Assembly (NCBI GenBank): GCA_900068845.1
Contig: CEFQ01000010.1
Span: 539,326-603,325, forward strand
DNA length: 64,000 nt
Reading direction: 5' to 3'
Source of the DNA: Enterobacter ludwigii
GTDB taxonomy: Bacteria; Pseudomonadota; Gammaproteobacteria; Enterobacterales; Enterobacteriaceae
Shown: positions 50,298 through 60,284 of the stretch, piece after piece
Numbering within the stretch: position 1 is the stretch's first letter
How the letters are laid out: the number at the start of each line of letters is the position of its first letter
Program-made: the position numbers and the translations under genes
The notes under the pieces: generated by a model
What the model was told of the DNA's origin: nothing
The model's database searches: none
The model's input: the letters and a program-made list of their open reading frames with translations, nothing else

Positions 50298-52043
50298 TCA
50301 GCTGTGGTTGAACCAGTTGAGCCAACGCAATGGCCATGGACGCAGGCGAGCTTCCTGCTGATTCAACTGCGTAATACGTTCCTGAATGGTGCTAAGCAGT
50401 GATTCGCCGCTTTCACTTTGCCAGGCAATCCCGGTCAATAGCGGCAGCGCTTCATCTACGCTCTCAATGGCCCAGAGATGGAATTGTCCGGCCTTCACCG
50501 CTTCTACCACATCCTGATTCAGACTGAGATGGCGCGCATTACTAGCCGGGAAAATCACACCTTGCTTGCCGGTCAACTCGCGGGAATTACAGATGTGGAA
50601 GAAACCTTCAATTTTTTCGTTCAGACCACCCACCGGCTGCACATTACCAAACTGATCGACTGAACCGGTTACCGCAATCTGCTGGTTGACTGGCTGATTA
50701 GCGAGCGCACTGATTAATGCACACAACTCAGCCAGCGAGGCGCTGTCGCCATCTACTTCCGAATAGGATTGTTCAAAAACCAGTGAAGCGGAGAAGGGCA
50801 GCTGCTGCTCCAGTTCCAGCTCGGCAATCAGGTAGGCTTGCATAATCATCATGCCTTTTGCATGAATGTTGCCCCCTAACTCGGCTTTGCGCTCGACATC
50901 GGTGAACTCGCCATCGCCCGGATGTACCACGCAGGTAATGCGTGAGGGTTCGCCCCAGGGACGCGGATGACCGGGGAATTCAACCACCGACAGGCCGTTG
51001 ATTTGCCCAACCACTTCGCCTTCCGTTTCAATCATGATCTGATTGAGCAGGATTTCATCGCGCATGCGATCTGCGAGGAAGCTTTCACGCCACTGGCGGG
51101 CTTCAAGCGCTTCTTTCAACGCTTCACCATTGATACTGTCACCGTGCAGCGCCGTTTCCTGCAGTTGGCGACGAAGCCAGCGAGGACACAATGGCAAGGT
51201 ATCTTGATCGCCCGTCATGCGAGCTGCTTCGGTAATCAATAATGGCCAGAAATCCGCTTCAGGCTGTGCCAGACCCGCTAGTTCAGCCTGGGTTAATGTC
51301 CACTGGCACCACGATGTCATGTCATCTTCGTCGAGAATCTGTAAACTTTCTTCGAATTCGCTGTAGAGCGCCATCTCATGAACTTCGACGTCCATTTCCT
51401 GGAAAGCAGCCAGCGCATCACGATCGCCGCACAACACCAGTCGCAGCTGCAGCGGTAGTGGCGGAATGGCGACGGGCAGGGGTTGACGTTCATCCTGCGA
51501 ATACCAATCGAAGCGACCTTGCTCGATGCATTTACGCAAACGCAACCACAGCAGCGGCTGCGCCAGTAAGGTATTGACGGCCAGGATTAACGTGCCACCA
51601 TTGGCGCGATGCAGAAGGCCGGGTTCAGGTTGAACGCGGTCTTTGTATTGACGTACGCATCCGAACAGCTGTTCAGCTTCAATCCAGTCCGCGAAATGCA
51701 CGCCACCCTGGCTCGTAAACGGACGATTGATATCGGTAGGCGCCAGCAGGCTAACGGTATCGCCCATCACATGATAGTCGCCGCCATAGAGGGAAATTTC
51801 ATCCGGCTGGAAGCGTTGTGCCGCATCGGCGATGCAAGCCAGGTAATCACTGTTTTCCTGACTGCGTAATAACAGCAGCGGGAATCCCAACGTTTGATGA
51901 TGCAAATGCGCCAGCGCATTCAGCAGACGCGGCTGAACCGCGGCAAGACTATCGCAATCTTCCAGTGAGACATTCGAGAAAATGGATTGGTAGCGGTCGC
52001 TATCCGGCTGCAGGGCTTGCCACGTAATTTGAGTGCTGGTCAA
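50298..52043 (-). CDS. lonH: Lon-like protease LonH (YcbZ), TTG start
   Basis: LonH is a Lon-family protease homologue with an unusual N-terminal region. The only in-frame ATG (52160) lies upstream of a TATAAT box on the same strand and inside the matP promoter area. I therefore place the start at the TTG giving MTSTQITWQALQPDSD, which aligns with the E. coli start; the 581 aa agree with E. coli (586). No Shine-Dalgarno is evident. The C-terminal Lon protease domain has catalytic Ser in EVDGDSASLAEL and Lys in GGLNEKIEGFF. EFPGHPRPWGEPSRI precedes it. Confidence 0.92.
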   Translation of the reverse strand: MTSTQITWQALQPDSDRYQSIFSNVSLEDCDSLAAVQPRLLNALAHLHHQTLGFPLLLLRSQENSDYLACIADAAQRFQPDEISLYGGDYHVMGDTVSLLAPTDINRPFTSQGGVHFADWIEAEQLFGCVRQYKDRVQPEPGLLHRANGGTLILAVNTLLAQPLLWLRLRKCIEQGRFDWYSQDERQPLPVAIPPLPLQLRLVLCGDRDALAAFQEMDVEVHEMALYSEFEESLQILDEDDMTSWCQWTLTQAELAGLAQPEADFWPLLITEAARMTGDQDTLPLCPRWLRRQLQETALHGDSINGEALKEALEARQWRESFLADRMRDEILLNQIMIETEGEVVGQINGLSVVEFPGHPRPWGEPSRITCVVHPGDGEFTDVERKAELGGNIHAKGMMIMQAYLIAELELEQQLPFSASLVFEQSYSEVDGDSASLAELCALISALANQPVNQQIAVTGSVDQFGNVQPVGGLNEKIEGFFHICNSRELTGKQGVIFPASNARHLSLNQDVVEAVKAGQFHLWAIESVDEALPLLTGIAWQSESGESLLSTIQERITQLNQQEARLRPWPLRWLNWFNHS

Positions 52044-52077
52044 AATATTCGCATTAGTCTGATTTAGGAAAAGCGCG

Positions 52078-52083
52078 ATTATA
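52078..52083 (-). promoter_or_regulatory. lonH -10 box
   Basis: A consensus TATAAT on minus lies 34 bp upstream of the proposed TTG start, predicting a leader of about 28 nt. The -35 is poor. Its position argues against translation from the ATG further upstream. Confidence 0.55.
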
Positions 52084-52213
52084 CAGGAATCAACCCGGTT
52101 AATCACGGCGGAGTTCCGGCCCGGATTGTGACGGCTGCAACATGTTTTTCCTTGCTGCATCCAGGAAAAAAGCTGTTATTCTTAGTTTGTTACGTGATCA
52201 CGATGAGATTCCG

Positions 52214-52681
52214 ATGAAATACCAGCAACTCGAAAATCTTGAAAGTGGATGGAAGTGGAAATACCTGGTGAAAAAGCATCGGGAGGGTGAACTGATCACT
52301 CGTCATCTAGAGCTTAGTGCGGCCCAAGCTGCAGTCGATACGCTGCTTTCGATGGAGAATAGCCCGGTCGAGGTTAATGAGTGGATCGCGCAGCATATTC
52401 ATCCGGATTTGGACAATCGTCTTAAGCAGACGATACGTGCACGCCGTAAGCGTCACTTCAATGCTGAGCATCAACACACGCGCAAGAAATCTATCGATCT
52501 GGAATATCTGGTGTGGCAGCGTTTGGCGGGATTGGCGCAGCGGCGCAGTAACACGCTGTCAGAAACCATTGTGCAGCTGATTGAAGATGCCGAGCGCAAA
52601 GAGAAGTACGCCAGTCAGATGACGACCCTGAAGCAAGACTTGCAAGCGATCCTGGGTAACGGCGGTTCGGAAAAAGAATAA
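52214..52681 (+). CDS. matP: Macrodomain Ter protein MatP
   Basis: MatP binds matS sites, organises the Ter macrodomain and ties it to the division machinery. I use the ATG giving [22 protein letters not shown], identical to E. coli at the start; upstream in-frame codons are not conserved. The 155-aa protein (E. coli 150) has a helical N-domain, the ribbon-helix-helix DNA-binding part ([18 protein letters not shown]) and a C-terminal coiled coil. No matS site was seen in this window. Confidence 0.97.
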   Translation: MKYQQLENLESGWKWKYLVKKHREGELITRHLELSAAQAAVDTLLSMENSPVEVNEWIAQHIHPDLDNRLKQTIRARRKRHFNAEHQHTRKKSIDLEYLVWQRLAGLAQRRSNTLSETIVQLIEDAERKEKYASQMTTLKQDLQAILGNGGSEKE

Positions 52682-52712
52682 AATTCTTTTCACTCTCATT
52701 ACATTCAGCCAT

Positions 52713-52742
52713 AAAAAAACCCCGCCGAAGCGGGGTTTTTTA
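52713..52742. terminator. Bidirectional terminator between matP and ompA
   Basis: The stem CCCCGC/GCGGGG, 4-nt loop, with A-run and T-run arms, serves two convergent genes. Confidence 0.92.
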
Positions 52743-52754
52743 CTGCGTGATAAC

Positions 52755-53822
52755 TTAAGCCTGTGGCTGAGTTACAACGTCTTTGATACCTTTCACGTCG
52801 ATTTCAACGCGACGGTCTGGCGCCAGGCAGTCGATCAGGGCATTACGGCCTTTCACGCTGTCACAGGTGTTGCCAGTAACTGGGTTAGATTCGCCCATAC
52901 CGCGTGCAGAGATCTTGTTAGCTGGGATACCTTTAGAGACCAGGTAATCAACTACAGACTGAGCACGTTTCTCAGACAGCTTCTGGTTGTACTGCTCTGA
53001 ACCGATGCGATCGGTGAAGCCCAGTACGACAACAGAACCGTCTTTTGGATCCATTGAGCTCAGCTGGCTATACAGCTGATCCAGAGCCTGCTGACCTTCT
53101 GGCTTCAGAGAAGCTTTGTTGAAGGTGAACAGAACGTCAGACTTCAGGGTGAAACGCTTGGTTTCAACAACTGGCGCTGGAGCTGGAGCCGGAGCTACAA
53201 CTGGCGCTGCGTCTTCATCCTGACCGAAACGGTAAGAAAGGCCTACGCTCAGCATGCTGTTGTCTGGACGTGCACCAACGGTACCTGCGTCACCGATGTT
53301 GTTAACCCACTGATAGTCCAGGCGAGTCGCCCAGTTTTTGGTCAGTGCGTATTCAACACCCACAGCAGCCAGCGGAGAAACGCCGGTGTCGTGGTCGCTG
53401 ATGCGAACGCCGTTGTTGTTTTGAGTTGAATCAGCACGCCATACCATACCACCCAGACGGGTGTAGACATCGAAGTCTTCGGTAATTGGGTAGCTCAGTT
53501 TAGCAGCCAGCTGAACGCCTTGTGCTTTGAACGCGCCATTCACTTGGTTGCCTTTGTTAGGCATACGGCCCAACCAGTCGTAACCCAGCTCGAAGCCCAG
53601 GTACGGGTTAGCCTGGTAACCTGCGAATGCACCAGCACCCAGCTGAGATTCGTGAGTTGGACCATCGTTGTTCGCGTAACCGTTACCGTAGTAACCAGTA
53701 TCGTGATACTGAGACCAGCCCAGTTTAGCACCGGTATACCAGGTGTTATCTTTAGGTGCGGCCTGCGCTACGGTAGCGAAGCCAGCCAGTGCCACTGCAA
53801 TTGCGATAGCTGTCTTTTTCAT
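52755..53822 (-). CDS. ompA: Outer membrane protein A
   Basis: OmpA links the outer membrane to peptidoglycan. The 355-aa precursor has a 21-residue signal peptide (ending VAQA) before [15 protein letters not shown]. The eight-strand barrel is followed by a Pro-Ala hinge (APAPAPVVE) and the OmpA-like domain with the diaminopimelate-binding region [22 protein letters not shown] disulfide pair lies in [14 protein letters not shown]. It is about nine residues longer than in E. coli, with differences in the surface loops. Confidence 0.98.
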   Translation of the reverse strand: MKKTAIAIAVALAGFATVAQAAPKDNTWYTGAKLGWSQYHDTGYYGNGYANNDGPTHESQLGAGAFAGYQANPYLGFELGYDWLGRMPNKGNQVNGAFKAQGVQLAAKLSYPITEDFDVYTRLGGMVWRADSTQNNNGVRISDHDTGVSPLAAVGVEYALTKNWATRLDYQWVNNIGDAGTVGARPDNSMLSVGLSYRFGQDEDAAPVVAPAPAPAPVVETKRFTLKSDVLFTFNKASLKPEGQQALDQLYSQLSSMDPKDGSVVVLGFTDRIGSEQYNQKLSEKRAQSVVDYLVSKGIPANKISARGMGESNPVTGNTCDSVKGRNALIDCLAPDRRVEIDVKGIKDVVTQPQA

Positions 53823-53962
53823 TTTTGCGCCTCGTTATCATCCAAATAGGCAATGAGCAAAAAGGTTGCTCTTTGTGTTAATCCTTCGCCGGGTCTAAAC
53901 GCTCGCTTTTGACTCTACCGAAAAAACGGAGGTTATTGAGCACCCTGGCGAGCTAAAGTCTA
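53823..53962 (-). promoter_or_regulatory. ompA leader and proximal promoter
   Basis: The leader of about 127 nt starts near 53949 (GCCAGGGTGCTC) and ends in GATGATAACGAGGCGCAAAA before the ATG, both as in E. coli. The latter overlaps the region where MicA sRNA pairs. The -10 TAGACT is at 53957-53962. Confidence 0.75.
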
Positions 53963-54171
53963 CAACGAGATTGGAAACTTACAAGTATGATGTGACGCTG
54001 CGCAGCAAAAAAACAGGGATTTATACACACATTTTAACAAATCACATGGCAAAATCTTCGGTATTAGAAAACAAAAAAGCGTCTAAGCCATTGTCATAGC
54101 TGGCGGGAAAAGAATCAGTAGCTTAGATGCAACTTTTGCAAAAAAAATGCTGAGAAAATTCCTGGATTTAC
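53963..54171 (-). promoter_or_regulatory. ompA -35 element and upstream spacer to sulA
   Basis: The -35 TTGTAA is at 53979-53984, 16 bp from the -10. The sequence TTGTAAGTTTCCAATCTCG is very close to the E. coli ompA promoter. The rest of the spacer, up to the sulA stop, is A+T-rich and I see no gene in it. Confidence 0.65.
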
Positions 54172-54663
54172 TTAATGAAACAAATCTGAGGGAATTTTTG
54201 TTGGGTTAGGTTGTCTGGAATGAGCAAATTGACGTCCTTGCGGACGCAAAATCAAACCGAGCGCTTCACCTTCTGCTGCAGCTTGTTCCAATTCTAAACG
54301 CTCTTCATCGCTCAATTCGTACGGAATCCAGGCAAGCACGACGCTGTAATTGCCTGTACGTAACGCCTTAACCATACTTTCAACGGTGTTAAAACGCTCA
54401 GATTCGGTGATATGCATACTCTTGTCTAACGGCAATCCCGACTGCTGCATCCAACTGCGATTCAGCTTATGAGCCGGCGTGAGCCACAACTGCCAGCGTG
54501 ATTGCTCGCTCAGCTGTTTTAGTACCGGTAGCAGCATAAGTTGCATCATTTCTGGTTGTTCGCTGGAGCGCAGTTCAGTGATTCCACCCAGCGAAGGTTG
54601 CGTTAAGCTTGGTGAAGCGAAACGATGAGAACGATCAGCAGGGCCAGAGAAATGAGTACGCAT
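54172..54663 (-). CDS. sulA: SOS cell division inhibitor SulA
   Basis: SulA binds FtsZ and blocks division after DNA damage; Lon degrades it later. The 163-aa protein (E. coli 169) keeps the core QSRWQLWLTPAHKLNR and ESMVKALRTGNYSVVLAW and ends in the His-terminated tail recognised by Lon, although the N-terminal 30 residues differ. A near-consensus LexA box lies 20 bp upstream. Confidence 0.96.
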   Translation of the reverse strand: MRTHFSGPADRSHRFASPSLTQPSLGGITELRSSEQPEMMQLMLLPVLKQLSEQSRWQLWLTPAHKLNRSWMQQSGLPLDKSMHITESERFNTVESMVKALRTGNYSVVLAWIPYELSDEERLELEQAAAEGEALGLILRPQGRQFAHSRQPNPTKIPSDLFH

Positions 54664-54683
54664 AATTTAATCACTCAGTAATG

Positions 54684-54703
54684 AACTGTATGAATATACA
54701 GTA
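54684..54703 (-). promoter_or_regulatory. LexA operator (SOS box) of sulA
   Basis: On minus the box reads TACTGTATATTCATACAGTT, with both CTGT/ACAG arms intact at the correct 10-bp spacing. Confidence 0.95.
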
Positions 54704-54885
54704 ATGGCTTCCTGGATAAAGATCAACCTCAATTTCTGAAAACGCCTCGCAATTTCTGCACAAGTTCTGTCCCACATGCTTTTATTCATTGAACAGCTAA
54801 ATCGTTTTTTTTATCTTCTAACCAGATGAATCTGCGAGCTTTTATAGGAAATTTCCCGTGCATGGAATCCAATGAAGGGGGCATT

Positions 54886-55515
54886 ATGAAGAGATATAAC
54901 CCAGTAGTTGAGCAATCAAAAACGCAGTTGGCTGCACTAGGCAAAATCGAATCGCGTACGCAATTTGGGGGTTACGCGCTGACTGTTGAGAGGGTGATTT
55001 TTGCTTACATCAATGAGGATGCACTCTATCTGCGCGCCAGCGAGGCGCTTCACGTCTACAACGCGCAGCGCTCTTTGGAACCGCTGGTATACCGTAAGCG
55101 TGGCGTGCCGGTGACCTTAAGCTATTTCAAAGTCGACAAACAGCTGTGGCAAGATCCAGAGCAATTACTGCATTTATCAGCCAGCTCTCTTCGTGCTGCG
55201 CAGGATGAAATCGCGACCAGACTTGTCTCGCTACGTTTGAAAGACCTGCCAAATCTGAGCCTGCGTTTGGAGCTGATGCTACATAAGGTGGGGATCAGTT
55301 CGGTGCAGCTGCTGTGTGAAACAGGATCGCGGCAATGCTGGTTGAAACTGCGCGCGGTGAATAAGCACATAGGGCTAAAAACGTTGCTGGCGTTGGAAGG
55401 TGCAATTTCTGGACATCATGAAGCGGCATTACCCGGCGCAATCAGGCAGGAGTTATACGCCTGGTATCTCAAAATGCTCCGCCAACATGCTGCGGCGGAG
55501 CATTTACAACCTTAG
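54886..55515 (+). CDS. sxy: Competence regulator Sxy (TfoX)
   Basis: Sxy is the CRP coactivator needed at CRP-S promoters of competence and DNA-uptake genes. I use the ATG giving MKRYNPVVEQ, preceded by AGGGGG; 209 aa equals E. coli Sxy, and the open frame 20 codons upstream is not conserved. The TfoX_N domain (about 15-100) is followed by TfoX_C with RLKDLPNLSLRLELMLHKVGI and LEGAISGHHEAALP. It overlaps the convergent yccS stop by 4 nt. Confidence 0.95.
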   Translation: MKRYNPVVEQSKTQLAALGKIESRTQFGGYALTVERVIFAYINEDALYLRASEALHVYNAQRSLEPLVYRKRGVPVTLSYFKVDKQLWQDPEQLLHLSASSLRAAQDEIATRLVSLRLKDLPNLSLRLELMLHKVGISSVQLLCETGSRQCWLKLRAVNKHIGLKTLLALEGAISGHHEAALPGAIRQELYAWYLKMLRQHAAAEHLQP

Positions 55516-57650
55516 TTATTAACGAGGCTACGACGCAGACGTGCAATTTCGGGCATCAGCGCAACCAACAATCCCAATTGCTGAATGACTAACGGTGCGC
55601 GTGCATCCGGGCTAATCTTCATTTCGCTCATGCGTTGCATAAGCACCTGCTGCATGTCTGCAGCTTGTGCATCCGTGACACGTTCGATTTGGAGCACATC
55701 TTCAATGAAGCACACCGCATCATCCAGTAAGGTAAGTAAGGTGCTATCCGCGAGACGCTCGCGGTGCGCTCCCAATGCGGAGATATAGCTGAGAAAGGAG
55801 TGGTTAAGACATAGCAGCCGAAACGCATTCTCACGCAGCGGTTGTTGCAGCTTGAGTTCACCACTGATATTGGACACCACGGATGCCAGCTCAGCATCGG
55901 CGTTATGTGCATCGCGACGAGCTACGCGATAAGCGAGGCGATTGTCTTTCCCCTGATGATACTGCTCCATAATGGCATCAAGATAGCGGCAGTTAGCATC
56001 CAGCGTACGATCGGCGACGGCAGTAATTTTGCGGAAACGCCAATCTGGCCAAACAAAGGCGACAGCGAGCCATGCCAGACCGCAGCCCAGCAAGGTATCC
56101 ACCACGCGCGGCAACGCTACTTCAAACCCTTCTCCCAGCAAATTGAAGCACAGCAGAACGAGCAAGGTGATAAACAACGTGGCTTGCGCATATTGAATCT
56201 GACGGAAAGCAAAGAACAGCACACCGCTCAGAACAATCAGCACCAGCTGACCTTCAATCGATGGCACCAGCCACAATACCGGCAGGCCGATGGCGATGCC
56301 GGCTAACGTGCCACCAATTCGCAACGCGAGGCGTCGTCGGGTGGCGTTGTAATTGGGCTGGCAGACAAACAGGCTGGTCAGCAAGATCCAGTAACCGCGA
56401 TCGACACCAGTGATTTGAATGAAGGCATAGCCAACGCACAGCACCAGTGACATTCGCACTGCATGGCGAAAAAGGGCAGAGTGGGGGCTGAGATGGCGAC
56501 TCAGGCGCAAGCGGATATCCGCCCAGCCGCTAAGCCCTTCACGCGATAGATGGTGATCGCTGTGCGGTGACGGTTCTGCCAGCATCTGCTCCGACTCAAT
56601 TGATGCTAGTTGCGCATCAATGGCGCGCAGATTGCGCAGCAACCAAAAGAGCGCATGAATATGGGGATCCTGCGGCTCATTTTGCTGAAGCCGTTGCAGC
56701 GCGGTTTCCAGTCGTTCAAAGGTGCGTTCAAAATGGCTATCGTGATGCCACGGCTGGCGTAGCAAAAGAGTCTCAGCCAGTTGCCGGCAGGCCCGCGCCT
56801 GCATATTCATCAAACGCTGGAAGCGGAACAGCACCTCGTTATAGCGCCAATTGTCGCGCAGTAGGTGGTATTGCAGATGCGAGGAGCTGGCACGTTCATG
56901 AATATCTTGCGCAACAAAATAGTAATGCAGGCTGCGACGCGTGCTGCGTGAACCGCGATCGCCACGCAGGCGACTTTGAATGGTGCTTTTAGTCAGATTT
57001 AACTGTGCCACCAACTGACTGTTAACCATCGCCGTGGCCACCAGCGTGGCGTCATCCTGCTCGTCGCCATCGGGATCAAACAGGTTAGCTTTGGCTTCGA
57101 GATAGCGCGCGAGCTGAGAAAAGCTTCCCGCCAATTGTTCCTGTACCGGACGTACCGGGAACATCAAATGGCCGATGAAGGTCAGCAAGTTGTACCAAAG
57201 GGCGCCGATCAACAGCAGCGATGGCTGCATCCACCATTGTGGGAACAGGCCGATGCCCAGCATGGTGTAAACCGCAATCAGCAGCGCACCGAAAGCGATA
57301 GTGGCATAACGCTGTCCCAGTGCACCGAGCAAAATAAAGCCCCAGCTGGAAAGCGCCAGGCCCAGTCCGAATGCCCACGGATGTGGGAACAACAGCTCAA
57401 CTGACACCGAAGCGATACAGAAACACACCAGTGTGATCGCGAGATTGCGCACGCGCCCAATCCAGCGGTCGTCGAGATCGGCCAGCGCCGCGGCGACCAC
57501 GCCAAGCGTCAACGGAATGGTCCACTCAATCTGATGCAGCCACCACGGCACCGCCGCACATCCGGTTAAAGCAAAGAAGATGCGGAGCAGATAGCGCAAA
57601 CTGCTGTTAAACAAGTAGCGTCGCCAGCCTGGCAAAGCGTTATGAATCAT
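55512..57650 (-). CDS. yccS: FUSC-family inner membrane protein YccS
   Basis: A 712-aa membrane protein (E. coli 717) of the FUSC/aromatic acid exporter-like family. It has two clusters of hydrophobic helices (about 18-160 and 390-525), each followed by a cytoplasmic helical domain, the typical duplicated architecture. Transport substrate is not known to me. yccF follows it upstream on the same strand with a 9-bp gap, suggesting a yccF-yccS operon. Confidence 0.93.
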   Translation of the reverse strand: MIHNALPGWRRYLFNSSLRYLLRIFFALTGCAAVPWWLHQIEWTIPLTLGVVAAALADLDDRWIGRVRNLAITLVCFCIASVSVELLFPHPWAFGLGLALSSWGFILLGALGQRYATIAFGALLIAVYTMLGIGLFPQWWMQPSLLLIGALWYNLLTFIGHLMFPVRPVQEQLAGSFSQLARYLEAKANLFDPDGDEQDDATLVATAMVNSQLVAQLNLTKSTIQSRLRGDRGSRSTRRSLHYYFVAQDIHERASSSHLQYHLLRDNWRYNEVLFRFQRLMNMQARACRQLAETLLLRQPWHHDSHFERTFERLETALQRLQQNEPQDPHIHALFWLLRNLRAIDAQLASIESEQMLAEPSPHSDHHLSREGLSGWADIRLRLSRHLSPHSALFRHAVRMSLVLCVGYAFIQITGVDRGYWILLTSLFVCQPNYNATRRRLALRIGGTLAGIAIGLPVLWLVPSIEGQLVLIVLSGVLFFAFRQIQYAQATLFITLLVLLCFNLLGEGFEVALPRVVDTLLGCGLAWLAVAFVWPDWRFRKITAVADRTLDANCRYLDAIMEQYHQGKDNRLAYRVARRDAHNADAELASVVSNISGELKLQQPLRENAFRLLCLNHSFLSYISALGAHRERLADSTLLTLLDDAVCFIEDVLQIERVTDAQAADMQQVLMQRMSEMKISPDARAPLVIQQLGLLVALMPEIARLRRSLVNN

Positions 57651-57659
57651 TGAACGGCC

Positions 57660-58103
57660 TCAGTAACGGCGACGCGCATTGGCTTCACGCGCAGCCTGAG
57701 CTTCTTCCACCGAGACCACGCGGCGGCCTACTGGCCACAGCGCAATCGCGGCAATTTTAAAGTTAGCGATGCCTACAGGAATGCCAATGATCGTCAGGCA
57801 CTGCACAATACCGGCCGAGATATGCGCCAGACATAGCCACCAGCCGAACAGCACCAGCCAGAAGATGTTGAGGAAGGTTCCGCCAGTGTTCATCACATGG
57901 CTTTTGCTATCGGGACGCAGAACATCCACATGCACGGCTTCGTTGCCAAATGGCAGCAGAGAAAGTTTGGTAATTTCCCAGCAGGAGCGCGTCAAGGGCA
58001 GCGTAAAAATCAACACGATGCTGACCAGTGTGGCAAACAGCCAGCTGAGGGTGGTGAAAAAGCCGCCAAGAATGAAATTCAAAATATTAAGTACGGTACG
58101 CAT
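57660..58103 (-). CDS. yccF: Inner membrane protein YccF
   Basis: A 147-aa DUF307 protein (E. coli 148). The start MRTVLNILNFILGG agrees with E. coli; the 14-codon upstream extension is not conserved. It has two duplicated blocks, each with a hydrophobic segment and a similar cytoplasmic stretch (LPLTRSCWEITKLSLLPFGNEA and IPVGIANFKIAAIALWPVGRRVV). No biochemical function is established. It lies at the head of yccF-yccS, divergent from helD. Confidence 0.93.
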   Translation of the reverse strand: MRTVLNILNFILGGFFTTLSWLFATLVSIVLIFTLPLTRSCWEITKLSLLPFGNEAVHVDVLRPDSKSHVMNTGGTFLNIFWLVLFGWWLCLAHISAGIVQCLTIIGIPVGIANFKIAAIALWPVGRRVVSVEEAQAAREANARRRY

Positions 58104-58226
58104 AAACGCGATTTTCCTTTTGCAATCCGCAATATGTGGCGCCAAGTTTAGCCTGTTTTAAGGCTGGAGCGCCAAGAGTCTGACAGGTAAACTGCGCGAT
58201 AAAGAATTCCACATGACGGTGCGGAC

Positions 58227-60281
58227 ATGGAACTGAAAGCAACATCGATGGGCAAACGTCTGGCACAGCATCCCTATAATCGGGTGCGTTTGCTGGCCGC
58301 CGGCGTGGAAGTCAGTGGTGATCGCCATGAATATCTGATTCCGTTTAACCAGTTACTCAACATTGCCTGCAAACGCGGCATGGTGTGGGGCGAACTGGAG
58401 TTTTTGCTGCCTGACGAGAAAGTGGTGCGTTTGCATGGCACCGAATGGCAGGAAACGCAGCGTTTTTTCCACTACTTACAACACGCCTGGCAGCAGTGGA
58501 GCCTGGAGATGAGCGAGGTGAGCGCTGAAGTGCTCGTCGCGCTGGAGCAGGAAATCCTCGCCTTCACGCAGCAGGACCGCTGGCTAAAACGCAGCGAACT
58601 GAGCACGGTAAAAGAGAGCATTACGCGTCAGTTTTCCGCATTACCGTTGCCCCCGGCTCGCGTTGCCGAGTTCGACAACTGCCGTGAACGCTGGGAATTC
58701 TGCCAGCAATGGCTAGAGCAGGGTGAAACGGCCATTCGCCAACGCAATCGCGAATGGACCCGTAACATCCTCAACGATTATCACGAATTCTTCTCCACGG
58801 TTGAAACGACACCGCTTAACCCATCGCAATGTGAAGCCGTGGTGAATGGCGAAGATGCCTTGCTGGTGCTGGCGGGTGCCGGCAGTGGCAAAACCTCGGT
58901 GCTGGTGGCGCGCGCGGGTTGGTTGCTGCAACGCAAGCTGGCGCAACCGGATCAAATTTTGCTGCTGGCGTTTGGTCGTCAGGCGGCAGAAGAGATGAAT
59001 GACCGTATTCAAACGCGTCTTGGCGAGAGCGCGATTCAGGCGCGTACGTTCCATGCGCTGGCGCTGCATATCATCCGTGAAGGCAGTAACAAACAGCCGG
59101 TGATCAGCAAACTGGAAAGCGACAGTAAGGCGCGCCGACAACTGCTGATTGCGACCTGGCGTGAGCAGTGCAACAGCAAGAAAGCGCAGGCAAGCGGCTG
59201 GCGTCAGTGGTTGCAGGAGGAGCTGGAGTGGGAGATCCCCGAAGGTCCGTTTTGGCAGGATGACAAACTGGCGCAGCGTATTGCCTCACGCATGGAGCGC
59301 TGGCTGGGTTTGATGCGTATGCACGGTGGCGCGCAGGCGGCGATGATTGCGGATGTTGCAGAAGCGCAGCGCGATAACTTTAGCAAGCGTGTCAAACTGA
59401 TGGCACCACTGCTCAAAGCGTGGAAAAGCGCGCTAAAAGAGGAGGGCGCGGTCGATTTTTCCGGTCTGATTCATCAGGCGATTGCTGTTCTGGAAAAAGG
59501 GCGTTTTATCAGCCCCTGGAAGCATATTCTGGTCGATGAGTTTCAGGATATCTCACCGCAGCGAGCCGCACTGCTGACGGCGCTGCGCCAGCAAAACAAA
59601 CGCACGAGTCTTTACGCGGTGGGCGATGACTGGCAGGCAATCTATCGCTTTAGCGGTGCTGAAATGAGCCTGACCACCGCGTTCCATCACTATTTCGGCG
59701 ATGGCGATCGCTGCGTGCTCGATACCACATATCGCTTTAACGATCGCATTGGTGAGATTGCCAATCGCTTTGTGCAGCAAAACCCGCATCAGCTGCGCAA
59801 GCCGCTGAAAAGTTTGAGCAAGGGCAACAAAAAATCGGTGACGTTGCTGCCACAGGAGCAGCTGGAGCCGTTGTTGGATAAGTTAAGTGGGTATGCCAAA
59901 CCCGAAGAGCGCGTGCTGCTGCTGGCGCGGTACCACCATTTACGTCCATCAATCCTCGATAAAGCCAAAACGCGCTGGCCGAAACTGCAGCTGGATTTTA
60001 TGACGATACATGCCAGCAAAGGTCAACAGGCAGATTTTGTCATTGTGCTTGGCCTGTATCAGGGACGCGATGGTTTCCCGGCTGAAGCGCGTGAATCCAT
60101 TATGGAAGAGGGTTTGCTGCCGCAGCCGGAAGATTTCCCGGATGCGGAGGAGCGACGTCTGGCGTATGTGGCGATGACGCGCGCGCGCCAGCAGGTGTGG
60201 CTAATGTTCGATAAAGACCGGCCTTCGGTATTTGTCGAACACCTGCGCGAGTTGGGTGTGCCGCAAAGCCGTAAGGCCTGA
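58227..60281 (+). CDS. helD: DNA helicase IV
   Basis: HelD is a UvrD/Rep-family (SF1) 3'-5' DNA helicase with roles in recombination. The 684-aa length equals E. coli. Walker A AGAGSGKT is at 216-223 (Lys222), Walker B is LVDEFQD, and motifs YRFSGAEMS, DFMTIHASKGQQAD and YVAMTRARQ follow in the usual order. The N-terminal 200 residues are the helicase IV-specific region. This is not the RNA-polymerase-binding HelD of Gram-positives. Confidence 0.97.
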   Translation: MELKATSMGKRLAQHPYNRVRLLAAGVEVSGDRHEYLIPFNQLLNIACKRGMVWGELEFLLPDEKVVRLHGTEWQETQRFFHYLQHAWQQWSLEMSEVSAEVLVALEQEILAFTQQDRWLKRSELSTVKESITRQFSALPLPPARVAEFDNCRERWEFCQQWLEQGETAIRQRNREWTRNILNDYHEFFSTVETTPLNPSQCEAVVNGEDALLVLAGAGSGKTSVLVARAGWLLQRKLAQPDQILLLAFGRQAAEEMNDRIQTRLGESAIQARTFHALALHIIREGSNKQPVISKLESDSKARRQLLIATWREQCNSKKAQASGWRQWLQEELEWEIPEGPFWQDDKLAQRIASRMERWLGLMRMHGGAQAAMIADVAEAQRDNFSKRVKLMAPLLKAWKSALKEEGAVDFSGLIHQAIAVLEKGRFISPWKHILVDEFQDISPQRAALLTALRQQNKRTSLYAVGDDWQAIYRFSGAEMSLTTAFHHYFGDGDRCVLDTTYRFNDRIGEIANRFVQQNPHQLRKPLKSLSKGNKKSVTLLPQEQLEPLLDKLSGYAKPEERVLLLARYHHLRPSILDKAKTRWPKLQLDFMTIHASKGQQADFVIVLGLYQGRDGFPAEARESIMEEGLLPQPEDFPDAEERRLAYVAMTRARQQVWLMFDKDRPSVFVEHLRELGVPQSRKA

Positions 60282-60284
60282 TGA

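Noticed and set aside
54704-54885. CRP-S site for sxy autoregulation
   Set aside because: TGCGA and TCGCA cores occur singly in the spacer but not as a pair at the required 6-bp spacing.
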